A stretch of 64,000 nt of DNA, taken from assembly GCF_007860175.1 (NCBI RefSeq), contig NZ_SJPX01000006.1, positions 374,074-438,073 of the forward strand, written 5' to 3'. The position numbers and the translations under genes were made by a program. Every line of letters begins with the position of its first letter. Within the stretch, counting starts at the first letter, position 1. Below, one piece after another: positions 47,311 through 57,600 of the stretch. The stretch comes from Rubripirellula reticaptiva. GTDB taxonomy: Bacteria > Planctomycetota > Planctomycetia > Pirellulales > Pirellulaceae. The notes under the pieces are model-generated. The model was not told the origin of the DNA. It ran no database searches and saw nothing but the letters and a program-made list of their open reading frames with translations.

Positions 47311-47610
47311 ATGAAAGTGATCGTCGATTTATGTGTCGTCCCGATTGGTGTTGGCGTTTCGGTGAGCAAGTACGTCGCTGAGTGCCAAAAAGTATTGCAG
47401 GAAGCAGGACTGAAGCACCAGCTTCACGCGTATGGCACCAACATCGAAGGTGATTGGGACGAAGTGTTTGCTGCCATCAAACGCTGCCATGAACGTGTTC
47501 ACGCAATCGGAGCGCCGCGAATCACCACCAGCATCAAAGTCGGAACACGCACGGACCGCGAGCAGTCAATGCAGGATAAAATTGACAGCGTGATCAAGAA
47601 GAACCTGTAG
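47311..47610 (+). CDS. MTH1187/YkoF-type thiamine-binding protein (UPF0045)
   Basis: 99 residues from ATG 47311: MKVIVDLCVVPIGVGVSVSK, then the ferredoxin-like fold with HAYGTNIEGDWDEVFAAIKRC and the end PRITTSIKVGTRTDRE, the MTH1187 family pattern. Relatives bind thiamine pyrimidine compounds. A 6-residue-longer start at 47293 is possible. It is complete and intact. Confidence 0.88.
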   Translation: MKVIVDLCVVPIGVGVSVSKYVAECQKVLQEAGLKHQLHAYGTNIEGDWDEVFAAIKRCHERVHAIGAPRITTSIKVGTRTDREQSMQDKIDSVIKKNL

Positions 47611-47728
47611 ACACGTCTAAAATTCGATCCCATTGCAATCTGTAAAGCCCTTGAAGGCTCGGAGAAGATGATCGTCTCCAATGGGCGTCTTGTCCTTTTT
47701 CATGCTTCACAAAACAAGCTTGGTTTGT

Positions 47729-48870
47729 ATGAACCGTTTGAAAAATTTCAACATTGGGTTCACTGCCGCGATCGCGACATCCATCTTTGCGTCATTCTCA
47801 AGCAACGCTGAAGAATCAGGCAGATAGCCGACGGGCAAATTTGAAATCGTTGTCGATCTCGATACCGAGGTTGGCGAAATGTACAACATTCTGGAATGTC
47901 GATCCCGTCACCGACTAGTCGCCTTTTCTCGACGAGCAACAATTCGATCAATTGCAACAAAAACCGGTATGCGAAGTACATCAATTGTGTCCGGTTACTA
48001 GGCGGAATAGACAGGACGAAAAACAACTACTTTCGTGGTGTCGATGACCGGGGAGAAGCAGTCTGCGATTTATCCGAAGCAATCGCGATACTTACCGGGA
48101 TTCGGAAATGCGGATTCACGCCGTGGATTGGAACCGAACGAGATTTGAACCCAGGCCAATGGACGGGCACCAAAGAGCAATGGCTGAAACACTACGACTA
48201 CACAGTCGCGGCGGTCCGAAGCGTGTTGCCCGGCGCGGAGATCGGTCCAGGGAACGTCGTTGCAACGCTGAAGGCACACAGGCAAGAGTCGTGGGCTCCG
48301 GCAATCATTAACCACTGTGCCAGCGGTACCAATCATGTTTCGGGCCAGACTGGATCTCCGCTCGATTTCTTCGGGTCGTTCTGCTACACGACGGTGGGAA
48401 GGACCGACAAGAACTTTGAATACATATTTAGGTTTTTGCGCAACAGGCTCGACAGCCGTCCGGAATCTTCAGGCATTCCCATCGAGATTCAGGAGTTCGG
48501 AATCCTGAGCGAAGGCGGTAAACGAATCATCGGTGAAAGCGTACCCGTCCAACTCACGCTCGATCAAAAATCGCTAGCGAGCAAAGACTGGACTCTCACG
48601 CGGGCCAACCTTATCGACGGCGATCATGCCGAGTTTATTGGCAAGCGAGATTCTGACGTGAAGAAAACTCTCTCCAAATATAGGGACCAGCGAAGGCCTG
48701 ATGCGGTTGCCTTGAGAAGAGCCATGGCAGTCAACCGAAACGAGTATGAGTTGATGAGCAATCTGCATTCGCTTGATCCGCTCCCGAAACCGACTCGCGA
48801 CTCCTCAGGCCAGAGGCATTTTGATCTGACGATGGACGGCCATACCGTGCTCTTACTTCGCTTGGAGTGA
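47729..48870 (+). pseudogene. GH39-like glycoside hydrolase remnant
   Basis: From ATG 47729: a signal peptide (FTAAIATSIFASFSSNA), then TAG at 47825-47827. The same frame continues with KFEIVVDLDTEVGEMYN, then the frame shifts (WNVDPVTD with a TAG; SPFLDEQQFDQL) and shifts again into the long open frame with YAKYINCVRLLGGIDRTK and GIRKCGFTPWI. An internal stretch is missing after that. The rest (WLKHYDYTVAAVRSVLPGAE, IPIEIQEFGILSEGG with the EFG region) is the C-terminal GH39-like part. At least two stops, two frameshifts and one deletion show a decayed exported polysaccharide-degrading enzyme. Confidence 0.7.
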
Positions 48871-49024
48871 TCGATACGAAAGGCATGTCTCTCGATAGCG
48901 TCGAGCTCTTCTTCCAGCGTTGCATTCTTAAATAGCTAAGCCGCTATCGGCGGCGAGCAGGCCCCACGTCGGTTCCAAACAACGACGCGACCTGCATTAA
49001 CCCGGCGACAGCACAGACGACTAG

Positions 49025-49640
49025 TCAGTCGAGCCAATGGTTGAAAGACATCCTCGATCGTCCGATCTGTGGTTGTCGAATGATGCACCGAACGACAGAG
49101 AGCAAGTCGAGCGTAACACCGCTATTCCGATTTGCCATGGAATTTGATTGTAGGAAGTCCTGTTTTGGCATCCGCGTTACCGAAACTGTTCGACTCCCAC
49201 AGCGGGCGATATTCAGCATTAGCTTGCCACGTCGCTGAGCCCCTGGAGCCGGCTGATGGCAGCGCTTCTGCCAAGTTTTGCCAGGAGACAACACGAGAGT
49301 CGCCATCGAGTTGAACGCCTTGGCTCGATTCGAACCACATGGCCAGATTTTCCTGCTTCGGAAGTTCTGTCATTGAATCGGGCTTGGCAACCAGATCCTT
49401 GGCTCGATCCAGAATGCGAATAAATTTTTGGGGATTGGCAGGAATTGATTCGGCCGTTGATCTTTATTCGTTTTGGATTCGAGTGCGCATCGATTCGGTC
49501 AAGCGTTGGGTTTGATTGTTGTTCAAAATCATTTCGACTTCGCCTTTAAACACGTACGTTTCGTTGATTCCGTCGGCATCAACCATGACTCAAAACTCGG
49601 TTCCGTGATCAATATGGCGTTGGCTTTGCGAATGCGATCC
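49025..49640 (-). pseudogene. FecR/LamG-like membrane protein remnant
   Basis: Reverse-strand reading in one frame: HIDHGTEF, TGA at 49590-49592, then VMVDADGINETYVFKGEVEM, SMRTRIQNE, TAA at 49464-49466, SIPANPQKFIRILDRAKDL and ENLAMWFESSQGVQLDGDSR, RPLWESNSFGNADAKTGLPT, then a stop at 49122. It matches the planctomycete FecR-type proteins in which a FecR beta-structure (GTEFGVMVD, ETYVFKGEVE) is followed by a lectin-like LamG domain. A second frame (49025-49306) seems to hold part of the continuing C-terminus. The N-terminal part is missing beyond about 49640. Confidence 0.7.
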
Positions 49641-49659
49641 TTTCAACCGCTCGCGGATA

Positions 49660-49932
49660 ATGAATTATCCGGAAATCGCAGACCTTCCCATCGTCCGCGA
49701 ATCGCTTTCATTCATCACGCCACCAGAAGTCACCCTGCAAGTCATCACGGATGCCATCGCAGCCGGATTGAAGCGCATCTGGATGCAGCCCGGAGCCGAG
49801 GACGAGCAGGCTAGCCAGTCCGCACGCGTAGCTGGCATCAACGTCATCGACGACGGACATTGCATGCATGGTGCTATTGGCCCGCCGCCCGTCAACGGCG
49901 ATCGGGATCATGCAACCAGGCGAATCATGTAA
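49660..49932 (+). pseudogene. CoA-binding domain protein remnant, N-terminus missing
   Basis: 90 residues: NYPEIADLPIVRESLSFITP, then PEVTLQVITDAIAAGLKRIW, MQPGAEDEQASQSARVAGIN and VIDDGHCMHG. This is the second half of a CoA_binding Rossmann protein (YccU-like), but the dinucleotide-binding first half (about 50 residues) is missing and the C-terminus is altered. It begins about 20 bases from the head end of the FecR remnant on the other strand, so the two truncated genes meet head to head. Confidence 0.75.
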
Positions 49933-49975
49933 CGGACGGTGGATGAGTCCGCGGTCTTTCCTGCGAAATCGCTCG

Positions 49976-52900
49976 CTATTCTCTCGGGCACTTAATTTTT
50001 GCGAGGGACTCGACTGCTCGTAGTTCGAGCGACTTGGCATTCTGCTTCTTGGCGATTTCGACAGCCCGGCGAAACCACGTTATCGAGACGTTTTCTCCGT
50101 CTCCATTTCGCATGGCAACCTCTCCGCGAAGTCTGGCAATTTCTGACTCGTAGAATCGTTCCCCCGTCTCGTCGGAAAACTGCTGTGCTTCGTTAAGCGC
50201 TTCGGCGGCGCGGTCGGTGTCACACGCGTTGATCCAGGCTTGCGCGAGCAGTGCAAACAGGTAGTGACAGCCTGCGGCGTTCCCGGACGCTCGCCATTGC
50301 CGGATTCCTTCGCGCATGGTCGTTGTCGCCGCCAAAGAATCACCGCGCGCGTCTTGAACCCAACCACGGATTGCCAGCGTCCATGCATTCCAAAATGGAA
50401 AACCGTATTTCTCCCCAAGTTGATCCGAGAGGTCACACGTCTGCTCGGTACGATCCACATCGTTTCTGAATTGGTGCAGCCATTGCGAGAAGCCTACCGG
50501 AAGTATGTAGGCCGTAGGATGTTTTAACTGCTGACCTTCAGCGATTGCTCGCTCGCTCTCCGCCAAAGATCGTTCGGTGTCCCCCATCAGCCATAACGCC
50601 CAGGCCAAATAGCTTCGGCTCGTTACCCAGAGATCCACGACATCGATTTTGGCAACTTCTGCTCTCAAGTCGGCAGTCGCCTCCATGGATAAGACCTGCT
50701 CAAGATGCTTACGGGCGCGAAGTAGTTCTCCCTGGTAGACGAGTGTCGAACCAATCGCACGATGGGCAACGACAATGTGACTTGCACGACCTGTCTGCGA
50801 GGAGAGTGCTAGCAGTTGGCTTGCCAGTTCGTTGGCTTTGTCCAGTTGTGACTGCAACATGAAGTAGCGAAATAATCCATACAGTACTGGAAACTTCTCC
50901 AGTGGGTCATTCAGTATTTCGCACAGCTCCAACGCCCGTTCATAGTTCTCGCGCACCTCGGGAGCGATGTAGCCATGGATCGACTGTAGGTGAACACCAA
51001 GCAAGCTTCGTATCTGCACCTCATTTTTTGCACGTGCAACGGACCCCTCCAGATTCGCCAGGCTTTCCAGAGCAGATCGCAGGTGTCTTTTCGCCTCCTG
51101 GTGCGCAGCGCGACTCGTTGCATTGACAGCAGCCTGCCGTGAGTAATCCACTGACTTTTCCCAGCAGCGTGCCTGAGCGAAGTGATGGGAAAGCAATTCG
51201 GGGCTATGGTTACACAGTTCAGGAAACTGTTCTTCGCAGACAGTCGCGATCTTCAGATGCACGTTTCGCCGATCCTTCTTGATCATCGCTCGATAGGCAA
51301 CGTCTTGAATTAACGCATGTTTAAATACGTATCTCGTCGATTTCCCATGTCCATAACGATAGACCAAATCAGCTCGTAGCAGGCGGTCGAGTTCGCTTTG
51401 AAATTCCGACTCTGGGATTCCCGACACTGCGGTTGCCAAATCGAGTCGAAACTCTCGCCCGATTGCTGCACCAAGCTGGACGACTTCCATGTTGCTTTCC
51501 ACTTGGTCCAACCGTGCCATCAACAATTCTTGCAGCGTCTCGGGCACGTCGCTAATGGTCGCCGAGCCAGACAGGATCATCGACGCGAATTCTTCAATGA
51601 ACAATGGGACGCCATCGGTACGCTGCGCCAACAAACTTTCCATCTCGGCGGGGATCGCCTCCATCGACGAACATTGCAGAATCATTTCGCTGATATCCTG
51701 CTGTTCTAGTCCACCTAGCTCAATCCAGTTGACTTGCGAGTCAGCTTGCCATTGCTTCTGGAACTCAGGGCGAAAGGTCGCCACGAGAAGAATTCGATCG
51801 TCCAGTCCAGTCGAAATCAATCGGTCGAGCAGCTCCAGACTGGATGGATCGATCCAGTGCAGGTCTTCGACGGCAAAAAAAAGAGTTGACCTCTGTGCAA
51901 CTCGCGAAAACCACTTCAGCACCAATTCAAGTGTCTTCTCCTTCTTCTGTTGGGGAGACGATTCGAGTGGTGGATAACACCCGGCAAGCGGTATCGATAG
52001 CAGCGAGGCCATCAGTGCAACTTCCTCGTCGCCCTCGATCCCCAAATCATCCAAATGACGGACGAGCTTGCTTAGTTGTTTGATAGGTGGAATTTCTTCG
52101 CTAAATCCAAGCAAGAGCTTCAAGGAGCGGACGGCCGGATACAGACTGGTGGATTGACGCTGCGGATCAGCAGACCAGTCAAGAATCATCGCATGCGGCG
52201 ATGCTCTGTGAACATGTTGCTTTAACTCAAAAATCAGTCGTGATTTTCCGATTCCCGCTTCGCCTTGAATAAAAACCGCTTTCCCTCGACCGCTGCAAAC
52301 ACTCGACCAAGTCTCGGAAAGCATGTTCGTTTCGGATGCACGACCGACCAGTCGTGTCAGTCGTCCGTGCACTCGCGCAACATCAAACCTGCTGCGGATG
52401 CGTTCGGAAGCGACATGATGCAAGAGCATCTCTTCGCCGTCTCTGAGTCGGAGTGACTCGGTAGACTGAAAATCAAAGAATCCCTTCACCAACCGGTGCG
52501 TGTCCTCGGTTGCCACGATCGCGCCAGCCCCCGCAGTCACGCCCATTTGATTAACGACTGTAAGTATGCGACCGGACAATGAAACGGTTTCGTCATCGAT
52601 GGTTCGCAGGATCGCTTGGTCGGTGTGAATCACCACAGAAGCCGAGAGCCGGACACCCTTCTTTCGATGAAGTTTTGCACTGAACGCTGTGATTTCTTGT
52701 TGAAGCTCGATCCCCGCGCGAACGGCGCGCTGTGTCGAATCTTCAACGGACACTGGGAATCCAAAGCACGCCAGTAGTCCTTGATCAGTCATCTGGACGA
52801 CCTGCCCCAATTGACGCGACACGATGTCACGACAGAGTGCTTGGAATGCTTCCAGAATCTGAATTTGCTCACCCAGTTCCAAACGCTGGAAGATCTCGTT

Positions 52901-53878
52901 TGAGTCAAACACGTTACTGTTGAGCTGCACGACGGTGACACGTCGGCGTGTCGCTCGATGCGATCGAGAAGCGGACGAATCAGTGCGAAGCGAATGCGTC
53001 GTAATGAGTTCGGGAGGCGGAATGGTTTTGTGCAATTCTTGATTCGGATTCTGCAGTGCTTGCCGAAGATGCGATGCAAAATCATCCGCCGTGGTGTAGC
53101 GATCGGGAAAGTCCTTGGCCATCGACTTCATGCAAATCGCCTCAAGCAGCGGCGGTAATGCTCGCATCAATTGTCGGGGCGGTTGAGGATCGTCTTCACG
53201 AATCTGCTTCATCAACGTGCTCGACGGATTGGACCGGAAAGGAGTCTGACCGGTCAACATTTCGTAAAGAATGACGCCCAAGGCGTAGATGTCCGTCCTT
53301 CCGTCGATACGATGCCCTTCACCGATGACCTGCTCGGGAGCCATGTAAGCATGTGTACCGGCAACGACGCCTTTTTGACGCCGCTGCAATTCATGAGGCA
53401 CATCATTGATGGCAAGATTAAAGTCGATGATGACGGGGGACCGTCCGCCAACAAGAATGACATTTTCAGGTTTCAAATCACGATGAACGACTCGGTGTGC
53501 ATGGGCGTGAGCCAGCGCGTCAGCCAAAGCAATCGCGATCCGAATCGATTCGGTGACCGTTGGCCGATTGCCCTGCAAGTACTCTCGCAAGCTTGGCCCT
53601 TTGAGATATTCGGAAACGATGTAGCAATTTCCGTTGTTTGTTCCGACATCCTGTATCGACACGATCCCCGAGTGGGAAAGCTGGCCAAGCGAGCGTGCTT
53701 CGTTCAAAACATCAGGCTGTTGATTTCGGTCGACTCGGGGCAACTTGAGAGCCACCTCTCGCTCGCCATCCAAATCGAAGGCAAGGTAAACGGACCCGAA
53801 GGCACCTTGCCCCAAACGCGATCGGATGACGTAGCGACCGATGTTGGATGGCAGATCAGGTTCGTGTACCGTCGTCAT
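49976..53878 (-). CDS. Ser/Thr protein kinase fused to a pseudo-cyclase, an ATPase and TPR domain
   Basis: 1300 residues. Kinase domain about residues 14-275: glycine loop LGQGAFGSVYLAF, HRDLKPENVIL and APE (MAPEQVI) present, but DFG is DFN (VIIDFNLAIND). About residues 315-490 resemble a class III nucleotidyl cyclase (VTVVQLNSN, QMTDQGLLACFGFP, AVRAGIELQQ), but the catalytic Asp positions (FADL and GDG) are gone, so this is probably a sensor domain. About 515-800 is a STAND-like ATPase: Walker A EAGIGKSR, Walker B LFFAVEDLHWID. The rest is TPR-like helices. The kinase is probably active; the rest suggests a signalling hub. It overlaps the sigma factor gene by ATGA. Confidence 0.88.
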   Translation of the reverse strand: MTTVHEPDLPSNIGRYVIRSRLGQGAFGSVYLAFDLDGEREVALKLPRVDRNQQPDVLNEARSLGQLSHSGIVSIQDVGTNNGNCYIVSEYLKGPSLREYLQGNRPTVTESIRIAIALADALAHAHAHRVVHRDLKPENVILVGGRSPVIIDFNLAINDVPHELQRRQKGVVAGTHAYMAPEQVIGEGHRIDGRTDIYALGVILYEMLTGQTPFRSNPSSTLMKQIREDDPQPPRQLMRALPPLLEAICMKSMAKDFPDRYTTADDFASHLRQALQNPNQELHKTIPPPELITTHSLRTDSSASRSHRATRRRVTVVQLNSNVFDSNEIFQRLELGEQIQILEAFQALCRDIVSRQLGQVVQMTDQGLLACFGFPVSVEDSTQRAVRAGIELQQEITAFSAKLHRKKGVRLSASVVIHTDQAILRTIDDETVSLSGRILTVVNQMGVTAGAGAIVATEDTHRLVKGFFDFQSTESLRLRDGEEMLLHHVASERIRSRFDVARVHGRLTRLVGRASETNMLSETWSSVCSGRGKAVFIQGEAGIGKSRLIFELKQHVHRASPHAMILDWSADPQRQSTSLYPAVRSLKLLLGFSEEIPPIKQLSKLVRHLDDLGIEGDEEVALMASLLSIPLAGCYPPLESSPQQKKEKTLELVLKWFSRVAQRSTLFFAVEDLHWIDPSSLELLDRLISTGLDDRILLVATFRPEFQKQWQADSQVNWIELGGLEQQDISEMILQCSSMEAIPAEMESLLAQRTDGVPLFIEEFASMILSGSATISDVPETLQELLMARLDQVESNMEVVQLGAAIGREFRLDLATAVSGIPESEFQSELDRLLRADLVYRYGHGKSTRYVFKHALIQDVAYRAMIKKDRRNVHLKIATVCEEQFPELCNHSPELLSHHFAQARCWEKSVDYSRQAAVNATSRAAHQEAKRHLRSALESLANLEGSVARAKNEVQIRSLLGVHLQSIHGYIAPEVRENYERALELCEILNDPLEKFPVLYGLFRYFMLQSQLDKANELASQLLALSSQTGRASHIVVAHRAIGSTLVYQGELLRARKHLEQVLSMEATADLRAEVAKIDVVDLWVTSRSYLAWALWLMGDTERSLAESERAIAEGQQLKHPTAYILPVGFSQWLHQFRNDVDRTEQTCDLSDQLGEKYGFPFWNAWTLAIRGWVQDARGDSLAATTTMREGIRQWRASGNAAGCHYLFALLAQAWINACDTDRAAEALNEAQQFSDETGERFYESEIARLRGEVAMRNGDGENVSITWFRRAVEIAKKQNAKSLELRAVESLAKIKCPRE

Positions 53879-54480
53879 TCACTTTCCCCTTCGGCCGACC
53901 AGATCTGCCGAATCAAATTGAGCCTTCGTTCAACGCTTCGTTTTGACAAGTCAATTCGTGCGGCGATCTCATCCACTGAGTAGCCTTCGATTCTTAGTAG
54001 TGCGATTGTTTGCAAAACGTCGTCTTCGAGTGTATCCATTAAGTGTTGGCAGTCCGCAGAAAACTGTGCCAGCGATCGTCCGGTATCCGGCATCTGGTCA
54101 AGACCACGGCTCCCTGTGTCGGCGAACGCGGATTCACCACTGACCTTGCCACCGCCGCGTTTTTGGCTGGACTGTTCCCGTCGGTAGCCGCTGGCCTTGC
54201 GTGACGAAATACAAAACAGAAGCCGCCATAGCTCGTCTTCACCCAAAATCTCGCCAAGTGAGCCTCGCGTCGCACCGGCACAAAAGCTTTTGAATGCGCT
54301 GAGCGCAACGTCTTCCTCATCCAGTACCCGTCGCAGGTGGCGGGGCAATTTCTGGCGGGAGTACGCAAGCAGCCGAGGATAAACGTACTCCCATAGCTCG
54401 GTCGTCGCGGTTTCGTCGCCCTCCTCCACTGCGCGAAGGCAGCGACTGACGTTTTCTGGCGAATCGGAAAGGTTGGACAT
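53875..54480 (-). CDS. ECF-type sigma factor
   Basis: 201 residues, with sigma-2 (about residues 15-100: ELWEYVYPRLLAYSRQKL, SAFKSFCAG, ELWRLLFCISSRKASGYRR) and sigma-4 (DTLEDDVLQTIALLRIEGYS, EIAARIDLSKRSVERRLNLI). It is the ECF group that is expanded in Rhodopirellula. There is no anti-sigma gene beside it; instead it is coupled to the kinase gene by a 4-base overlap. I infer that the kinase (or its ATPase part) controls this sigma factor, as is known for some STPK-linked ECF groups. Confidence 0.9.
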   Translation of the reverse strand: MSNLSDSPENVSRCLRAVEEGDETATTELWEYVYPRLLAYSRQKLPRHLRRVLDEEDVALSAFKSFCAGATRGSLGEILGEDELWRLLFCISSRKASGYRREQSSQKRGGGKVSGESAFADTGSRGLDQMPDTGRSLAQFSADCQHLMDTLEDDVLQTIALLRIEGYSVDEIAARIDLSKRSVERRLNLIRQIWSAEGESE

Positions 54481-54633
54481 GCCGAATAAGTCGCGACGGG
54501 AGAGAATGTTACCGTCGCAGTATATCGCAATCCCAGCATGTCGATTCGCTTCTTCTGCTCGCGTTCACCGCGACGCGTAAATCGCATCAGTGAGGGGTCG
54601 GGAAACTGCATGGAAAGATTCCTGCACCGCTGT

Positions 54634-57600
54634 TCAGCTCAAACCATTCAAGTCGCGAGCAATGAGGTCGTAACAACTTTCGTCATCCTCGTCGTCGTTG
54701 TCCTCGATGCCGCCCATCCACCATCCCAGGGCATCAGTCTCGCGCTCGCCTTCCGGAAGTGTGTTCGTTTTCACGTGTTCACCCGAACTGGATGCTTGCC
54801 TTGCTAAATGATTGATCACCCGCAAAGCATCCAGAGCGGAAAGTCGTCCGTCGCCCGTCACATCATAAAAAGGCAATGTCGACCGATACGGTCGCGCACC
54901 AAGCCGATCCGAATTTCGTCGTGCGAGCTCGTTAATCACAACCAATGCGTCGATTGCAGAAACGGAATCGCTCTGGTTGACGTCATAAATCGACCCTGGG
55001 TTCTGCCAGACGAGATCGTTGGATTCGATCGCAATGTCAATCAAATGCGTCACCTCGTGTTGCCGTGATTGTGGATCAGTCAAAATGACTTGGATCTCTA
55101 CCGATTCTCCCTCGTCCGTGCTCAGGAATTCGCCCGATTTCAATCCGAGCGTACCATCGGCATACTCAAATCGCGGATCACTGATTGAAGCTTCTGGAGC
55201 ATCGACACCGTGAAGACGTAGCGTGCTGACTGGGAGGCCGCTGATGTTCTCATCCGCAATCGTCTTTATTCGATGGGTAGTTTCGCCGGGACCGGACGTG
55301 GATACGATGACATTGCACAACTCGACTCGCGAGATTTCATTGTTTCCAGACCCGGCGTCGATGGTAAAGCAACCTCCTTCGACGACAATCCTGTCATCGC
55401 CTTCGTGGGTTTCCACTCGCAACAATCCGGACAAAGATTTCGGCTTGGCAATGACGGTGTCGTCACCGACGGTACCAGCCACGACCGTCTCGGCAGCGTC
55501 CACTGTGCCCAGAATCTCGGAACGCTGAGAAACGAACCGGAGCAATTGCGCTGATCGAATGGAAACTCCCTCTGGCAAATGAATTGCCGCTGCTCCGCTC
55601 AGTAGTATGTCGTTGGCGGTAAGTTCTTCGGCGATCGCAATCGATTGACTCGAATAGATCGACAAGTTGCCCCCTGCAGCCAATCCGCTAGCGCCTTCCG
55701 CACGCGTCGGACTCGCACCAGCCCCGGCCTCTTCGCCTTCAGCTATCGCGGGCGAGTCGACAACGCCACCGATCGTCAGGTCACCTGTGTTTTGCAGATA
55801 AACACCACCGGTCACGGATGCACCTTCCAACGATCCGGCAGTCATTTCAATCGGATTGTCTTGCGTTCCAATCCGATCACGAGCGAATAACCAAAGCTTT
55901 TCAGTTTCGATCGCTTCCTGACCAATCATAGGTGTCAGAATGCCCCCGGTCAGAGCAGCGAAGAAAGTGGTTTGCCCGGTTTGAGCGCCGCCAAGATAGA
56001 GGTCACCTTCGGTTTCATTGACGTACGTGTTCAGTAGACTCGCGACCTCCAAGCGCGGCATAAGATAGTCGAGAATAAAGACTGAGCCTTCGCCACCGGA
56101 ATTCGTGCCGATTTGATTGATATCCAATTCATTAGCAGCTTGCCCAATCGTTCCGCCCAACGACTGTAGCTTGATCCACGAACCAACGATGTCGGCCACC
56201 GGGTTGCCCGCAATACCGGGAGCATCGACAGCGGTCGGATCCATCGGATCGACAACGTCAACCGCATCGATAATTGACCCATCGGCACGCAAATGAACTG
56301 GACGACCGTTGCTTGCATTCGGATTGGTCACGGTGCTGATCTGACGGACGTTCAAGTCCCCGTTGTTCTCCGAGAGCAAGATGCCGTTGTCCGCGATCGC
56401 CGTCACACTGCCGCCGACTTCAATATCCAGATAGTTCTCGCCCACGACAAAGCCACTGATGCCGTCACCCATTTCGCCGATTCCACCACCAGATCTCAAG
56501 AACAGATCGCCCGCGGCTTTGATGTTGGTTTGCGGAGAATCCCAAGCGTCCGCGATTCCAAATTCGGTCGTCACGTCGATCAGCGACGTCGCCGAAAAGA
56601 GTTGGTCGATGAATAAATCTTCGCGTCCGAGGAACGGTACCGGATCGGATTGTTCTTGCTGGAGAACGATTGCACCTTCGGCACGCACGGTCAGTGTGTT
56701 GTTTCTCGTGACGTCAAAGAGAAGCGGAGCACCTGTTGTACCAACGTTTCCCTCCGCCGATTCCAGCAGCAGATTTTGACCGCGGACATGAGCGACATCG
56801 ACTTGGTTCGGTTCACCGAGCAGGTTGCCGTCGATCTTGATCCGCAGGCTGCCAACCCCGTCGTCCCGAAGACTATGCACGCGGCCAATCGTTAGATCGT
56901 CCATCGACCCCAGGTAAATGTCGCCACTGGCGATCGCATGGATCGCACCGTCGGTTTGGACGTCGATGTCCTCGCGGCGAGCCACTCGGATATGCGTCGC
57001 GTCCTCGCGATCGATCTTTGGCGAGAGCGTTCCTTGGCCCAAATCGCGATAGCTAACTTCGGTACCTGATTCTGAAAACGTCTCGAAGATCAGCGTGCGG
57101 CCGCTGTCTTCCATCCGGCGCACTCGGTACAGACCTTCGTAATACCGATCGGCAAAGTCGTTCGACAAGTCCAGGTACACTTCTTGACCGGCGACAACAC
57201 CGCGCTCGCTCCATGTGCCGTTGGCGTCATTGGTCAGCCGGAGCGCGACGACAGTTGCATCATTGCCATCCTGATAACCTCGGCTTGATCCCGTTACGTC
57301 AATCGGGGCGGTCGACAGGTACAGCAGATCCGACTGGCGGGCCGCGGCAAGCAACGCTTGCTGTTCGATGGAGATGGTTCGTGTTCCGCCTTCGCTGGGC
57401 AATTCGACAAAATGGGGTTCCCCTTGCAAGCCAATGCTGGCGTTTTCGCCAGGCGAGTCTAATCCTGCGCTCAGTCGGATTTCCGATGCGATGATATTGG
57501 GTTGCTCCACGACAAATTCGGTGTCAGTCACCTCCACAAAGTTGAAGGTATTTTGCAGTTCGTCGATCGTCCACTTGCGCATCGTCGCGTCGATCTGCGC

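Noticed and set aside
54538-54807. A forward-strand frame between the sigma factor and the exoprotein
   Set aside because: It overlaps the end of the exoprotein gene and does not look like a protein.
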